Assembly (NCBI RefSeq): GCF_028069655.1
Contig: NZ_JAMCOS010000001.1
Span: 4,246,001 to 4,310,000, forward strand
Reading direction: 5' to 3'
Length of the DNA: 64,000 nucleotides
DNA from: Acidovorax sp. NCPPB 4044
GTDB lineage: Bacteria > Pseudomonadota > Gammaproteobacteria > Burkholderiales > Burkholderiaceae_C
The notes below the pieces were generated by a model. That model did no database searches and was not told where the DNA came from. It worked only from the letters and a program-made list of their open reading frames with translations. Below are positions 7,676-16,413 of the stretch, piece after piece (within the stretch, counting starts at the first letter, position 1; each line of letters starts with the position of its first letter). A program made the translations under genes and the position numbers.

Positions 7676-9220
7676 TCAACGGCGGGTGCCGTTGTCCGCA
7701 GGCTGCGGTGCCGGGGCGGGAGGGGGCGCCGGTGGTTGCGTGTTGTTCTGCTCCGGGGCCGGGGCTTTCTGCGTTTCAGGAACCGGCGGAGGAGGAGGCG
7801 CTTCGGTGTCTTCAGGGTTCACTGGCTCGGGCCGGGTAGAGGCGGTGTCCTGGAATTCGCGGCCATCGGTCACCGGGGCGGCAGGTGGAGGACTGGACTG
7901 GGTGCCCGTGCTCGCAGGCGCTGCGGGGCTGGGGCTGGGGCTGGGGCTTCCGCCTCCGGCACCCTGGGGAGCCGGGCTTCCGCTGCCGCCGCCTGCACCC
8001 TGTGGCGCAGGGGTTCCACCGGAACCGCTGCCGGAACCACCACCCGCCTGCCCGGAATCCTCACCGCCTTGCTTTTTGCCCATGAGCGCTTCGATCAGCT
8101 TCATGAGCATTTCAAGAATCTGCTTGAGTTGCTCTTGCCCTTTCTCACCCTGGCCGTTGAGCATGTTGTCCACGCCACTGGTGTTGCCCTTGGTGAAATC
8201 GTCCAGCAGTTGCTTGATCTGGTCGCCGGGGCTGGCGTTTCCGGCAGAACCGCCGTCGGCACCGCCGGTACCGCCCGCACCCGAGCCGGCGCCGCCCGCA
8301 CCCGAGGCGCCACCGCTTCCTTGTGCGCCACCGCCCCCTCCGGCGCCTTCTGCCCCGCCCGTTCCCCCTGAGCCGTCTGCACCGCCGGTGCCTCCGGCGC
8401 CTCCGGCGCCACTGGAGCTGCCGCCCTCACCGCCGGCAGACTTGTTGCCGGACTGGAGCGCCATTTCGAGCAACTGAATGAACTGCTTGAGCACTTCCAT
8501 GAGCTTGTCGAGCGAGGCGTCGCCCTTGTCGCCCTTGCCATCCGCACCGCCGACATCGTTCTTGCCGCCCAGAAGGTCTTCCACGCCCTTGGAGTCGCCC
8601 TTGAGCAGGCCATCCACCAACTGCTTGGCCAGATCACCGACGCTGCCACCACCGCCAGCGCTGCTGCCTCCACCGCTTCCGCCGCCAACACCGTCGGTGC
8701 TACCGCTGCCACCGCCGCTGCCGCCGCCCTGCACACCGCCGCTGCCTCCCGCGCCGCTACCGCCGGACAGGGATTCCAGGCTCTTCATGAAATCCTTGGC
8801 GAACTCTTCAAAGCTTCCGTTGCTCTGGCCGTCGTCCATCTGGTCCAGCGTCTTGCTGTCGGTCCCCAGGGCATCTGCCAGCTTTTGGGCGAAATCATTC
8901 GCTTTCGTGCCACCTTGCGAAGAATCCAGGGCCTCGCTGAGGCCCTTGAACATATCGGAGAATTTCTGCATGGCCCCTTCGGGGCCGGCGCCACCACTTC
9001 CTTTGGAGCCCCCGCCGGAAGCGGCATCGGAGCCGCCGACTGCGTTGTTCTTGTCGTCCTGCCCCGATTGGTTCTGCAGGGCCTTGATGACCTGCTCGAG
9101 GATGAGCATCAGGATCTGCTGCAGGGGATTTTCCGAACTGCTGCTGCCGGATGAATTTCCCGAGGAGTCTGAGAAGCCCAGGGATGCAGGTTGAAGCTGC
9201 GTTTGAAGAGAGATTGCCAT
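7676..9220 (-). CDS. Harpin paralogue with proline-rich C-terminus
   Basis: A 514-residue cysteine-free, Gly/Ser-rich protein sharing the N-terminus (M-[SA]-[VI]-SLQTQ..) and the triplicated LQQIL-type helices with the harpin at 5074-7236. Instead of a pectate lyase domain it ends in about 120 residues rich in Pro, Ala and Ser with PAPQG and SPSPSP repeats, which may bind cell-wall material. No signal peptide is present, which fits type III export. The ATG at 9220 follows AGGAG, in almost the same ribosome-binding context as its paralogue. It has its own PIP-box promoter. A tandem duplication followed by exchange of the C-terminal part explains the pair; this is inference. Confidence 0.88.
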   Translation of the reverse strand: MAISLQTQLQPASLGFSDSSGNSSGSSSSENPLQQILMLILEQVIKALQNQSGQDDKNNAVGGSDAASGGGSKGSGGAGPEGAMQKFSDMFKGLSEALDSSQGGTKANDFAQKLADALGTDSKTLDQMDDGQSNGSFEEFAKDFMKSLESLSGGSGAGGSGGVQGGGSGGGSGSTDGVGGGSGGGSSAGGGGSVGDLAKQLVDGLLKGDSKGVEDLLGGKNDVGGADGKGDKGDASLDKLMEVLKQFIQLLEMALQSGNKSAGGEGGSSSGAGGAGGTGGADGSGGTGGAEGAGGGGGAQGSGGASGAGGAGSGAGGTGGADGGSAGNASPGDQIKQLLDDFTKGNTSGVDNMLNGQGEKGQEQLKQILEMLMKLIEALMGKKQGGEDSGQAGGGSGSGSGGTPAPQGAGGGSGSPAPQGAGGGSPSPSPSPAAPASTGTQSSPPPAAPVTDGREFQDTASTRPEPVNPEDTEAPPPPPVPETQKAPAPEQNNTQPPAPPPAPAPQPADNGTRR

Positions 9221-9448
9221 GGATGAACTCCTGTGAAGTGTTGGAAGACAGCGGCCTCCCCGAGGCGAACGCCGGAGCAGCCCCGGCTCCGATGGATATT
9301 CCGGTGGCTGCTGCGATAGCGACGGGCAGCCCACACGGGTGCCCGACCCGACCCCTCATCCCGGCGCCGCGCCGCCTTGCCGCACCCGCACAGACGCGGG
9401 CGCGAGCCGTCGGCTCCGGCGCCAAGGAAGGCAGGAGATCGTCCTTTC

Positions 9449-9510
9449 AAGGTAAAAGGCGCGTCCGGAGCCGCCGCCGCGGCATGCGAAAAGAGCACCG
9501 TGCAAGCGAA
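9449..9510 (-). promoter_or_regulatory. PIP-box promoter of second harpin gene
   Basis: A perfect TTCGC-N15-TTCGC on the minus strand (9510-9486) is followed after 31 bases by TACCTT (YANNNT) at 9454-9449. The predicted leader is about 220 bases. Together with this leader it fills the gap 9221-9557. Confidence 0.88.
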
Positions 9511-9557
9511 CGCCCGAGAGACCGGGGTTCACTGGCCTGCGCCGGGCGGCAAGGCCG

Positions 9558-10472
9558 TCAGCGGGCCGGATCGGTGGGGGTGCCGGCCCCTGGTCGACCA
9601 CCCTCCAGCGCTGGCGCCGGACCTGGCGATGGCGACGGCGCCGGGGATTCCATACCGCCTTGCCCGAACATGCGCTCCAGGCGCTGCGCCACCGGGCGCA
9701 GGGTGAGCTGGGCACGAACCTGGTGGAAGAACACGCCCACCAGCAAGATCAGCAACAGCATCGTGGCGGCCCCCTTGACGGGTTGTGCCAGGCTGCCAGG
9801 CTCGAGCTTTTCCGCGGCCTTGCTGAGCAACCCCATCCCCAGGTCGATGAGCATCAGGGTCACGAGCACCGGACCGGCGATCTTGAGCACCGTCTGCGCA
9901 TAGCTGGTGATCTCGTCGGGGAAGAACCGCTCCATGAGCACGGGCCAGCTCGGCATCATTCCGCTGAGCGGCCACCAGTCGTAACTGTCGAACAGCAGTC
10001 CGACAAACACCAGCATCCCGCCCAGCATGTAGAAACCCACGATGGCGAGTTGCATGAGCAGGTTGCCCACCGGCGTGCTCTGCTGGCCGCTGAGCGGATT
10101 GGTCTGCTGGATGTTGTTATAGCCCGCCTGGTTGTCGATGAGCATGCCCACGCCTTCCGCCACCCAGAACACCAGCGAAACGGCGAACCCGATCAGCATG
10201 CCGATGACAGCCTCCTTCAACGCGAGCGCGAGAAACAGCATGGGGCCCGTCGAGGCGAGCAGGCCCGGAGGCTGCCCCCAGGCGATGAAGCCGCCGAGAA
10301 TGAGAACGGTGCCGTTGCGCACGCGCCCCATCAGCAATTGGTCATTGGTGGCGGGCAGCACCAGCATGGCCGCATAGAAGCGCGTGCAGCAGAGCGCGAG
10401 CAGCCCGAGCATGCCCTTGAAATCCGCGCCAAGCTGGAAGAGCGTCAGCGCATTGTTGACATAGCCGTCCAT
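9558..10472 (-). CDS. hrcT: Type III export apparatus protein HrcT
   Basis: 304 residues, FliR/YscT/SpaR family, an inner-membrane component of the export gate together with HrcR and HrcS. Several hydrophobic segments and the family hallmark around AEGVGMLIDNQAGYN..NPLSGQQSTPVGNLL (residues 106-138) are visible. After the core, the last 30 or so residues are a Pro/Ala-rich tail not needed in the family. The gene starts six bases after the hrpB7 stop and belongs to the hrpB7 operon. In Xanthomonas these are also the last two genes of the hrpB operon. Confidence 0.95.
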   Translation of the reverse strand: MDGYVNNALTLFQLGADFKGMLGLLALCCTRFYAAMLVLPATNDQLLMGRVRNGTVLILGGFIAWGQPPGLLASTGPMLFLALALKEAVIGMLIGFAVSLVFWVAEGVGMLIDNQAGYNNIQQTNPLSGQQSTPVGNLLMQLAIVGFYMLGGMLVFVGLLFDSYDWWPLSGMMPSWPVLMERFFPDEITSYAQTVLKIAGPVLVTLMLIDLGMGLLSKAAEKLEPGSLAQPVKGAATMLLLILLVGVFFHQVRAQLTLRPVAQRLERMFGQGGMESPAPSPSPGPAPALEGGRPGAGTPTDPAR

Positions 10473-10478
10473 TGCGTT

Positions 10479-11021
10479 TCAAGCCCTTGCAGAACGCGAT
10501 TCGCGGCCCACCGAAGCAGACCGGCGACGCCCGCGTACGGACGCCAACATGCGTGCGACGGCCGTCTCTTCCGCCTCCTCGTCCTGTGCGTCTTCCTGTG
10601 CCTTTTCGGCCTCGGCAATGGCGGCGGAGAGCCGGTCCCGCGTCGCCTCCAGCTGTTGCTGTGCACGGCGGACTGCCACCTCGCAGCGCCGCATCTGGTC
10701 GCGGGCCGCCTCGACGCGGCCATTCGCCTGTGCAGTCTGCCTTGCGGCCTCCGCACTCCGGCCTTCCGCTTCGGTGATCAGCATCTGCAGCGTGATCGCA
10801 TCGCTGCCCAGAAAGCGGCGGCCCTGCTCCGTCGCCGCGGACAGCCGATCGCGGCATGCGCGCTCGGCGTCGCGTGTCTGGGCTTCGGCTGCCTGGGCCT
10901 GCGCATGGGCCTGCTGCTCGTCCTGCAACGCGCGGACGCTGTCCTGCAAGGCGGCTTCCGCCTGCTCCGAGCGCCTGGCCTTGAGGCGCACGAGGGTGCG
11001 CAAGCCTTTGATCGTGCTCAC
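10479..11021 (-). CDS. hrpB7: HrpB7, YscO-like stalk protein
   Basis: A 180-residue, Ala/Glu/Arg/Gln-rich, almost wholly coiled-coil protein, the profile of HrpB7/YscO/FliJ, which links the ATPase to the export gate. I chose the GTG start at 11021 because GGAGA precedes it and the first codons (VSTIKGLRTLVRL) resemble the family start; upstream codons lie over the promoter. It is first in a two-gene operon with hrcT. In related clusters the gene follows hrcN, which is absent here; instead hrpB7 has its own PIP box. Confidence 0.8.
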   Translation of the reverse strand: MSTIKGLRTLVRLKARRSEQAEAALQDSVRALQDEQQAHAQAQAAEAQTRDAERACRDRLSAATEQGRRFLGSDAITLQMLITEAEGRSAEAARQTAQANGRVEAARDQMRRCEVAVRRAQQQLEATRDRLSAAIAEAEKAQEDAQDEEAEETAVARMLASVRGRRRSASVGRESRSARA

Positions 11022-11062
11022 TGTTTCTCCATCGGCCAACCCCCGCCAGCCTGCTGCACGCC

Positions 11063-11123
11063 AGCCTAGAGAAAGGCATGGAGGGCGGGGTTGCGGGGCC
11101 GAAGAAGCGGCGCGCCATGCGAA
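11063..11123 (-). promoter_or_regulatory. PIP-box promoter of hrpB7-hrcT
   Basis: Minus-strand TTCGC-N15-TTCGG at 11123-11099 is followed after 30 bases by TAGGCT (YANNNT) at 11068-11063. The predicted leader to the GTG at 11021 is only about 35 bases. It is divergent from, and 36 bases away from, the hrcU PIP box. Confidence 0.85.
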
Positions 11124-11159
11124 GCCGCACGTTCGCTGCGCAAGGCGTTTCCGCGCCGC

Positions 11160-11221
11160 TTCGCGCCTGGCGGAACCGCTTCGCCCGGTGGCTGTGCCCG
11201 CACCCGGAGGGCTCCTAGATT
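11160..11221 (+). promoter_or_regulatory. PIP-box promoter of hrcU operon
   Basis: A perfect TTCGC-N15-TTCGC at 11160-11184 is followed after 31 bases by TAGATT (YANNNT) at 11216-11221. The start site would be near 11228, about 36 bases before the hrcU ATG. It should drive hrcU through hpaB, since no other promoter is seen to 18810. Confidence 0.9.
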
Positions 11222-11263
11222 GGCGCATGCCGTGCATTCCGCGCGTCGCTTCAACGGTGCACC

Positions 11264-12322
11264 ATGTCGGAAAAGACCGAAGAACCCACAGCCAAGAAAC
11301 TCAAGGATGCCCGCAAGAAAGGGCAGACGGCCAAGAGCCAGGATCTCGTGGCAGCCGCTGTCCTGGGCGCAGCCTTGCTGGTGCTGATCGGGGCCGGCCC
11401 GTTACTCTACGACCGCATCCAGCGCATCGTGTCGACCGCCCTGAACCAGGGCATGCAGGCACAGAGCACGCAGGATCTCCTCGCCCTGCTGTCCGCCATG
11501 GCGCTCGACGGCATGGTGGTGGCCTTCGGCATGGTGATCGTCTCGGTGCTGGTCGCAGCCCTGGCCCTGCTCCCGCAGGTCGGCTTCGCGATCACGTTCG
11601 AGCCCCTGACGCCCAAGTTCGACAGCCTGAACCCGGCGGAAGGCCTCAAGAAGATGTTCAACGCGCGCTCCCTCGTCGAGTTCGCCAAGTCGGTACTGAA
11701 GGCCGTCGTGCTGGGGGCCGTGCTCTGGAAGATCGTCATCGGGCTGGTGCCCCTGCTCGTGGGCTCCGTGTACCTCACACCCGAGGCCAGCGGAAAGATC
11801 GCGTGGAGTGCCCTGCTGCATCTCTTCTCGTTCGCATTCCTCGTTTTCCTGGTGATCGGCCCCGTCGATTTCGGCCTGCAGCACTGGCTCTTCATGCGCG
11901 ACCAGAAAATGAGCAAGGACGACGTCAAGCGCGAGAACAAGGACAGCGAGGGGGATCCGCACCTCAAGGGCCACCTCAAGTCCCTGCGAGAGGAAATGGC
12001 GACCAGCCCGCCGCAGGAGCGCGTTCCCGGCGCGACGGTGGTCGTGACCAACCCCACCCACTACGCCGTGGCACTGCGCTATGAAGCCGGTGTGACACCG
12101 CTGCCCATCGTGGTTGCCAAGGGCATGGACGAACAGGCTGCCGTCATCCGCGGCCTGGCCACCCTGCACCACATCCCGCTCATCGCAAACCCGCCGCTCG
12201 CACGGGCGTTGCACAAGCTGCCGCTCGATCGACCGATCCCCGAAGAGCTGTTCGAAGCCGTTTCCGTCGTCCTGCGCTGGGTGGCCGAACTCGAGCGGCT
12301 CGGCGGCGGCGAACCGAACTGA
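11264..12322 (+). CDS. hrcU: Type III export switch protein HrcU
   Basis: 352 residues, FlhB/YscU/HrcU family, the inner-membrane switch that changes substrate class during assembly. Four membrane segments lie in the N-terminal 210 residues. The cytoplasmic domain carries the self-cleavage site NPTH at residues 263-266. The N-terminus SEKTEEPTAKKLKDARKKGQ is typical. It is the first gene of the eight-gene plus-strand operon; HpaP and HpaA, encoded downstream, are known partners of this protein in Xanthomonas. Confidence 0.97.
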   Translation: MSEKTEEPTAKKLKDARKKGQTAKSQDLVAAAVLGAALLVLIGAGPLLYDRIQRIVSTALNQGMQAQSTQDLLALLSAMALDGMVVAFGMVIVSVLVAALALLPQVGFAITFEPLTPKFDSLNPAEGLKKMFNARSLVEFAKSVLKAVVLGAVLWKIVIGLVPLLVGSVYLTPEASGKIAWSALLHLFSFAFLVFLVIGPVDFGLQHWLFMRDQKMSKDDVKRENKDSEGDPHLKGHLKSLREEMATSPPQERVPGATVVVTNPTHYAVALRYEAGVTPLPIVVAKGMDEQAAVIRGLATLHHIPLIANPPLARALHKLPLDRPIPEELFEAVSVVLRWVAELERLGGGEPN

Positions 12323-12364
12323 CATCTCCTTTCCATTCCCTGCCCTGTATCGAGAAAGCAAACC

Positions 12365-14419
12365 ATGGCCAAACGATTCGACTCCACCCTCGTCAATGAC
12401 CTGACGATGGCCGGCTTTCTCGTCGGTGTCATCGCGCTGATGATCCTGCCGCTGCCCACGCTGCTCATCGACGCGCTGCTTGCCATCAACCTGAGCATCA
12501 GCATCCTGCTGCTGATGACCACACTGTTCATTCCAGACGCGGTGTCGCTGTCCACTTTTCCTTCGCTGCTGCTCTTCACCACGCTTTTCCGGCTGGCACT
12601 CAATATCGCCTCGACCAAGGCCATTCTTCTGCACGCCGATGCGGGCCACCTGATCGAGAGCTTTGGCCAGTTGGTGGTGGGCGGCAATCTGGTCGTGGGG
12701 ATCGTCGTGTTCCTGGTGATCACCATCGTGCAATTCATCGTGATTGCCAAGGGATCGGAACGGGTGGCGGAAGTCGGGGCCCGCTTTACGCTCGACGCCT
12801 TGCCCGGCAAGCAGATGAGCATTGACGCCGACTTGCGCGCGGGGCTGCTCACCGCCGATGAGGCCAAAGCCAAGCGGGCGCGCCTCAGCATGGAGAGCAT
12901 GCTGCACGGCGGGATGGACGGCGCCATGAAGTTCGTGAAGGGCGATGCAGTCGCAGGCCTGATCATCACCATGGTGAACATCCTGGCGGGCGTGGTGGTC
13001 GGCATCATGTACCACAACATGACTGCGGGAGAGGCAGCCAACCGCTTCGCGGTGCTCTCCATCGGCGATGCGATGGTGTCGCAGATTCCGGCGCTCTTCA
13101 TCTGTATGGCCGCCGGTATCCTGACCACGCGCGTGGCGGACGAACACCGCAAGACGCCCACATCGCTGGGCCAGGACATGACCGAGCAGCTCACACGCAA
13201 CACGCGCTCCATGTATCTCGCCGGCGCGCTGACGCTGGGCTTCGCGGCCATCCCGGGATTCCCGGTACTGCCTTTCTGCCTCCTCGCGGCAGGCCTTGTG
13301 GGCGGCGGGCAATGGCTCTCGCGCCAGCGCAAGTCGGACAGCGGGAAGACCCATTCGAAGCCCATCGCCGCCTTGCTGCGCGAAGGCGGCAAGGGCGAAG
13401 GGTCTGCCATCCAGCACCGCGCTCCCGAATTCGCCAAGCCCCTGTCGATCCGGCTGTCCGACCCGTTGGCGAAACTCATCAATGCCGAACGGTTGAACCA
13501 AGCGCTGAACAAGGAGCGCGAGGGGCTGCAGACGCGGCTGGGCCTGCCGTTCCCAGGCGCTGCCATGTGGGTGCTGGACGAGTTGCAGGACACGCGCTTC
13601 GAGATCCTCATCAACGACGTGCCGATAGCGCAGCCGCAGTTGCCGGGCGACATGCTGCTGCTCCTCGATCCGCAATCGCCCCTGGCTGCACAGGCACAGC
13701 GCCACGGCCCACTGCTCGGCATGGTGGAGTCGCTCTGGCTGCCTCAGGCCGCAGTTCCGCCGGCCCAGCGCACGGGCGCCTGCCTGGAAGTGGAGCAGGT
13801 AATCGCCCGGGAGGTGGTGGAGACCCTGCAGCGCCATGCCCATCTGTTCATGGGCGTGCAGGAAGTGCAGTGGATCATCGAGCGGGCCACGCCCGAATAT
13901 CCGGGCCTGGTGGCCGAAGTGCAGAAGGTCATGCCGCTGCAGCGCATGGCCGAGGTGTTGCGCCGTTTGCTGGAGGAGCAGGTGCCCATCCGCAACATCC
14001 GCAGCATCTTCGAAAGCCTCATCACGTGGGCTCCCAAAGAGAAGGATCTGCTGCTGCTCACGGAATACGTGCGGTCCGACCTCGGCCGCTACCTGGCGCA
14101 CGAAGCCGGCGGCGGACAGAAACACCTCTCCGCCATCCTGTTGGCGCCCGAGATCGAACAAGCCATCCGTGGGTGCATCAAGCCGACCCCGGCAGGCAAC
14201 TACCTGGCCATGTCACCTGACGATGCGCGCGACCTCACGGACCGGATTGCCGCCGTCGCGGGCTCCGCATCCCATGCCGGCGTGGCGCTGGTCACCTCGA
14301 TGGACATCCGCCGGTATGTCAAGAAAATGATCGAGGGCCGGCTCGAATGGCTGCGCGTGTACTCCTTCCAGGAACTGGGCAGCCTGATCGAACTGCGTCC
14401 GATCGGCCGCGTGGCCTGA
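12365..14419 (+). CDS. hrcV: Type III export gate protein HrcV
   Basis: 684 residues, FlhA/LcrD/HrcV family. Six to eight membrane helices fill the first 330 residues, with the conserved loop GSERVAEVGARFTLDALPGK and the following MSIDADLRAG near residues 126-158. The large cytoplasmic part from about 350 forms the nonameric substrate-docking ring. Length is normal for the family. It starts 42 bases after hrcU and is followed nine bases later by hpaP. Confidence 0.97.
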   Translation: MAKRFDSTLVNDLTMAGFLVGVIALMILPLPTLLIDALLAINLSISILLLMTTLFIPDAVSLSTFPSLLLFTTLFRLALNIASTKAILLHADAGHLIESFGQLVVGGNLVVGIVVFLVITIVQFIVIAKGSERVAEVGARFTLDALPGKQMSIDADLRAGLLTADEAKAKRARLSMESMLHGGMDGAMKFVKGDAVAGLIITMVNILAGVVVGIMYHNMTAGEAANRFAVLSIGDAMVSQIPALFICMAAGILTTRVADEHRKTPTSLGQDMTEQLTRNTRSMYLAGALTLGFAAIPGFPVLPFCLLAAGLVGGGQWLSRQRKSDSGKTHSKPIAALLREGGKGEGSAIQHRAPEFAKPLSIRLSDPLAKLINAERLNQALNKEREGLQTRLGLPFPGAAMWVLDELQDTRFEILINDVPIAQPQLPGDMLLLLDPQSPLAAQAQRHGPLLGMVESLWLPQAAVPPAQRTGACLEVEQVIAREVVETLQRHAHLFMGVQEVQWIIERATPEYPGLVAEVQKVMPLQRMAEVLRRLLEEQVPIRNIRSIFESLITWAPKEKDLLLLTEYVRSDLGRYLAHEAGGGQKHLSAILLAPEIEQAIRGCIKPTPAGNYLAMSPDDARDLTDRIAAVAGSASHAGVALVTSMDIRRYVKKMIEGRLEWLRVYSFQELGSLIELRPIGRVA

Positions 14420-14428
14420 AGCTGAGCC

Positions 14429-15268
14429 ATGGAGCGCACCGATCTCCTTTCGCGCCAGCGCGCGCTCGGCATGGCGTCCGGAACGTTGGCGGACGCAAGC
14501 ATGGCAGCAGTGTCCGCGGCCGGGCGCTTCCAGCGCCAACTCTTCGAGGCGGAAGGCGCTCCAGGCCGTCCTGCATTCCAGCTTCCTGAGCGCAGGAGCC
14601 CTTATGGCGCGGGGAAAAACGAGGATTCGGAGAACGCAGCCAGCGGTGCCGACCACCCGTCCGCCGAGGCCTTGCACCTTCACGCCACCTTCGCGGCCAT
14701 GCCCTGCATCGCGCCGGAGCAGTTGCCGTCCCCGGAGGCAGGCCGCGATGGCAACGAACTGGACGAGGACCAGGCTGCCGTAGACCGTGGGGGTGATGCT
14801 CTGCCGCCCGCCGATGCACAGGATGGATCGCCCCTGCGCGACGCCGTAGCACCGCCCCCGTCCACGCAGTCCCCGGCATTCCGCGACACTGCGAGCCTTT
14901 CGCGAGAAGGGCATGGCAGCGAGGAACCGGAGGATTCGCAAGCGGATGCCGCATCGCGTGTGAATGCCGCTCCGGAAGCCCCACCCGCTTGGCTGCAGGA
15001 CACGGTGCAGCGCATCGCCTGGCTTTCCGCCCAGGCAGACCCCGCTTTTCAATCCTGGTCGGTCACGGTGCCGATGGACCCGGCCGTGCTGCCCGAGTGC
15101 GAACTTGGCCTATCGCTTTCGCCCTATGCGATGAGTCTTCGGTTCAGAACCGGCTCTTCGGAGTCGGCACGCCTAATCTCACTCCATCGCGATCCCCTGC
15201 GCGCGCAACTCGAGGCATTGGGCCCGAGCCCACGCGGCATCGACATCGACCTGGAAGCACCGACGTGA
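14429..15268 (+). CDS. hpaP: HpaP/HpaC-like substrate-specificity switch protein
   Basis: 279 residues, placed between hrcV and hrcQ as in Xanthomonas and Ralstonia, where HpaP/HpaC acts with HrcU to switch from pilus to effector export. The first 190 residues are low-complexity and acidic; a conserved C-terminal domain follows (about 195-275, with DPAFQSWSVTVPMD). Sequence alone gives only a modest signal, so the name rests mostly on synteny. The stop overlaps the GTG start of hrcQ (GTGA). Confidence 0.75.
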   Translation: MERTDLLSRQRALGMASGTLADASMAAVSAAGRFQRQLFEAEGAPGRPAFQLPERRSPYGAGKNEDSENAASGADHPSAEALHLHATFAAMPCIAPEQLPSPEAGRDGNELDEDQAAVDRGGDALPPADAQDGSPLRDAVAPPPSTQSPAFRDTASLSREGHGSEEPEDSQADAASRVNAAPEAPPAWLQDTVQRIAWLSAQADPAFQSWSVTVPMDPAVLPECELGLSLSPYAMSLRFRTGSSESARLISLHRDPLRAQLEALGPSPRGIDIDLEAPT

Positions 15269-16413
15269 ACGCCTCAGCGCCCGTACCGACCATGACCGAC
15301 GAACTGGCCGACCGCCTGCCGAAAGTAATGCCGGGCGAAGCGCAGTTGGCACGGATCGCCTTCGACCGGCGTTTTGCCCGGTGGGCTGCCCAGGTGTGCC
15401 AGGAAGACTCCGGCCGTATTGCAACGGCCAGACCTGAAGCCCGGCGCGACGCCGTGGTTCTGGACTTTTCCTGCGTGCACGGCCGCCTGCAGGCCTCCGT
15501 GCCGCTCTCTACATGGCCAGCCCTCGAAATGGCCGCCCGGCTGACCGACGCCTCGCTGGCACGCGATGTGGCGGATTCATTGCTGGCCGCACCGCTGGCT
15601 GCCATGGCTCCCGTATTGACCGGGCTGACGCTGGCAGGCCTTTCCCTGCGCCCCGCGCAGGCCGTTCCATGGGAATGGATCTGCGGTGGAGTCCGGCTGG
15701 GCCTGCATTCCATCGACGACGGAGTGGCCGCTCAGCTGCATTCCTGCCTCTCCCGCTCCGGCCAGGCAGACGGCGCCCCCCTGTCGGGCCTGCAATTGCC
15801 CGGCCGCGCACGCATTGCGACCCGCAGGATCGCCTCCCCGGATCTCGCGTCTCTGGCGCCCGGCGATGTTGTGCTGTGCGGCTCGCTCATCGCCGGCACC
15901 CGGCGCCTCTGCCACCTTTCCTTCGGACTGGGAAACACCATGCAAATACCCGCAGAACTCGACCTGGACTCCTCGGAGCTGACGCTGGGGACTGCGCCGC
16001 GCTCGGACGCCGGCGATACCGTCAGCCTCACCGCCTTTGCGCAACTCTCTCCCGGCAAGGCCGCGCCGGCACATGGTGCATTTGCAGCGTCGGTACCTGC
16101 GGATGATGGCGACGACGATGGCTATGGCGCAGAGCCCGAAGAAACCCCTTTGCCTCTGACAGACATCGGCGGACTCTCCTTGCCGGTGGCGTTCGAGATC
16201 GACACGGCACGCATTCGACTCGACGACCTCGCAGCGCTTGGCGCTGGCTCGGTGGTTCCCCTGAACGTCGCGGTGCGCGACGCCACGGTCCGCCTCGTCT
16301 GCCATGAACAGGTCGTGGGCACGGGCCAGCTGGTCGTCATCGGCGACAGCCTCGGCGTCCGTATCGCGCGCATGTCGCTGCCCGGCTCCAATACCTCAGC
16401 GGCCACGCCATGA
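15265..16413 (+). CDS. hrcQ: Type III C-ring protein HrcQ
   Basis: 382 residues from a GTG start overlapping the hpaP stop; an ATG at 15292 in the same frame is the alternative. It belongs to the FliN/YscQ/HrcQ family that forms the cytoplasmic sorting platform. The C-terminal 70 residues (LPVAFEIDTARIRLDDLAAL..) are a clear SpoA/SPOA domain. As in Xanthomonas it is a single gene, not split into hrcQA and hrcQB. An acidic linker of Asp and Glu (around residue 280-300) separates the SPOA domain from the N-terminal part. Confidence 0.9.
   Translation: MNASAPVPTMTDELADRLPKVMPGEAQLARIAFDRRFARWAAQVCQEDSGRIATARPEARRDAVVLDFSCVHGRLQASVPLSTWPALEMAARLTDASLARDVADSLLAAPLAAMAPVLTGLTLAGLSLRPAQAVPWEWICGGVRLGLHSIDDGVAAQLHSCLSRSGQADGAPLSGLQLPGRARIATRRIASPDLASLAPGDVVLCGSLIAGTRRLCHLSFGLGNTMQIPAELDLDSSELTLGTAPRSDAGDTVSLTAFAQLSPGKAAPAHGAFAASVPADDGDDDGYGAEPEETPLPLTDIGGLSLPVAFEIDTARIRLDDLAALGAGSVVPLNVAVRDATVRLVCHEQVVGTGQLVVIGDSLGVRIARMSLPGSNTSAATP

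Noticed and set aside
11402..14161. 919-codon minus-strand frame opposite hrcU and hrcV
   Set aside because: It runs antisense to two unmistakable secretion genes and reads as His/Gln/Asp-rich low-complexity sequence; a mirror of codon bias.
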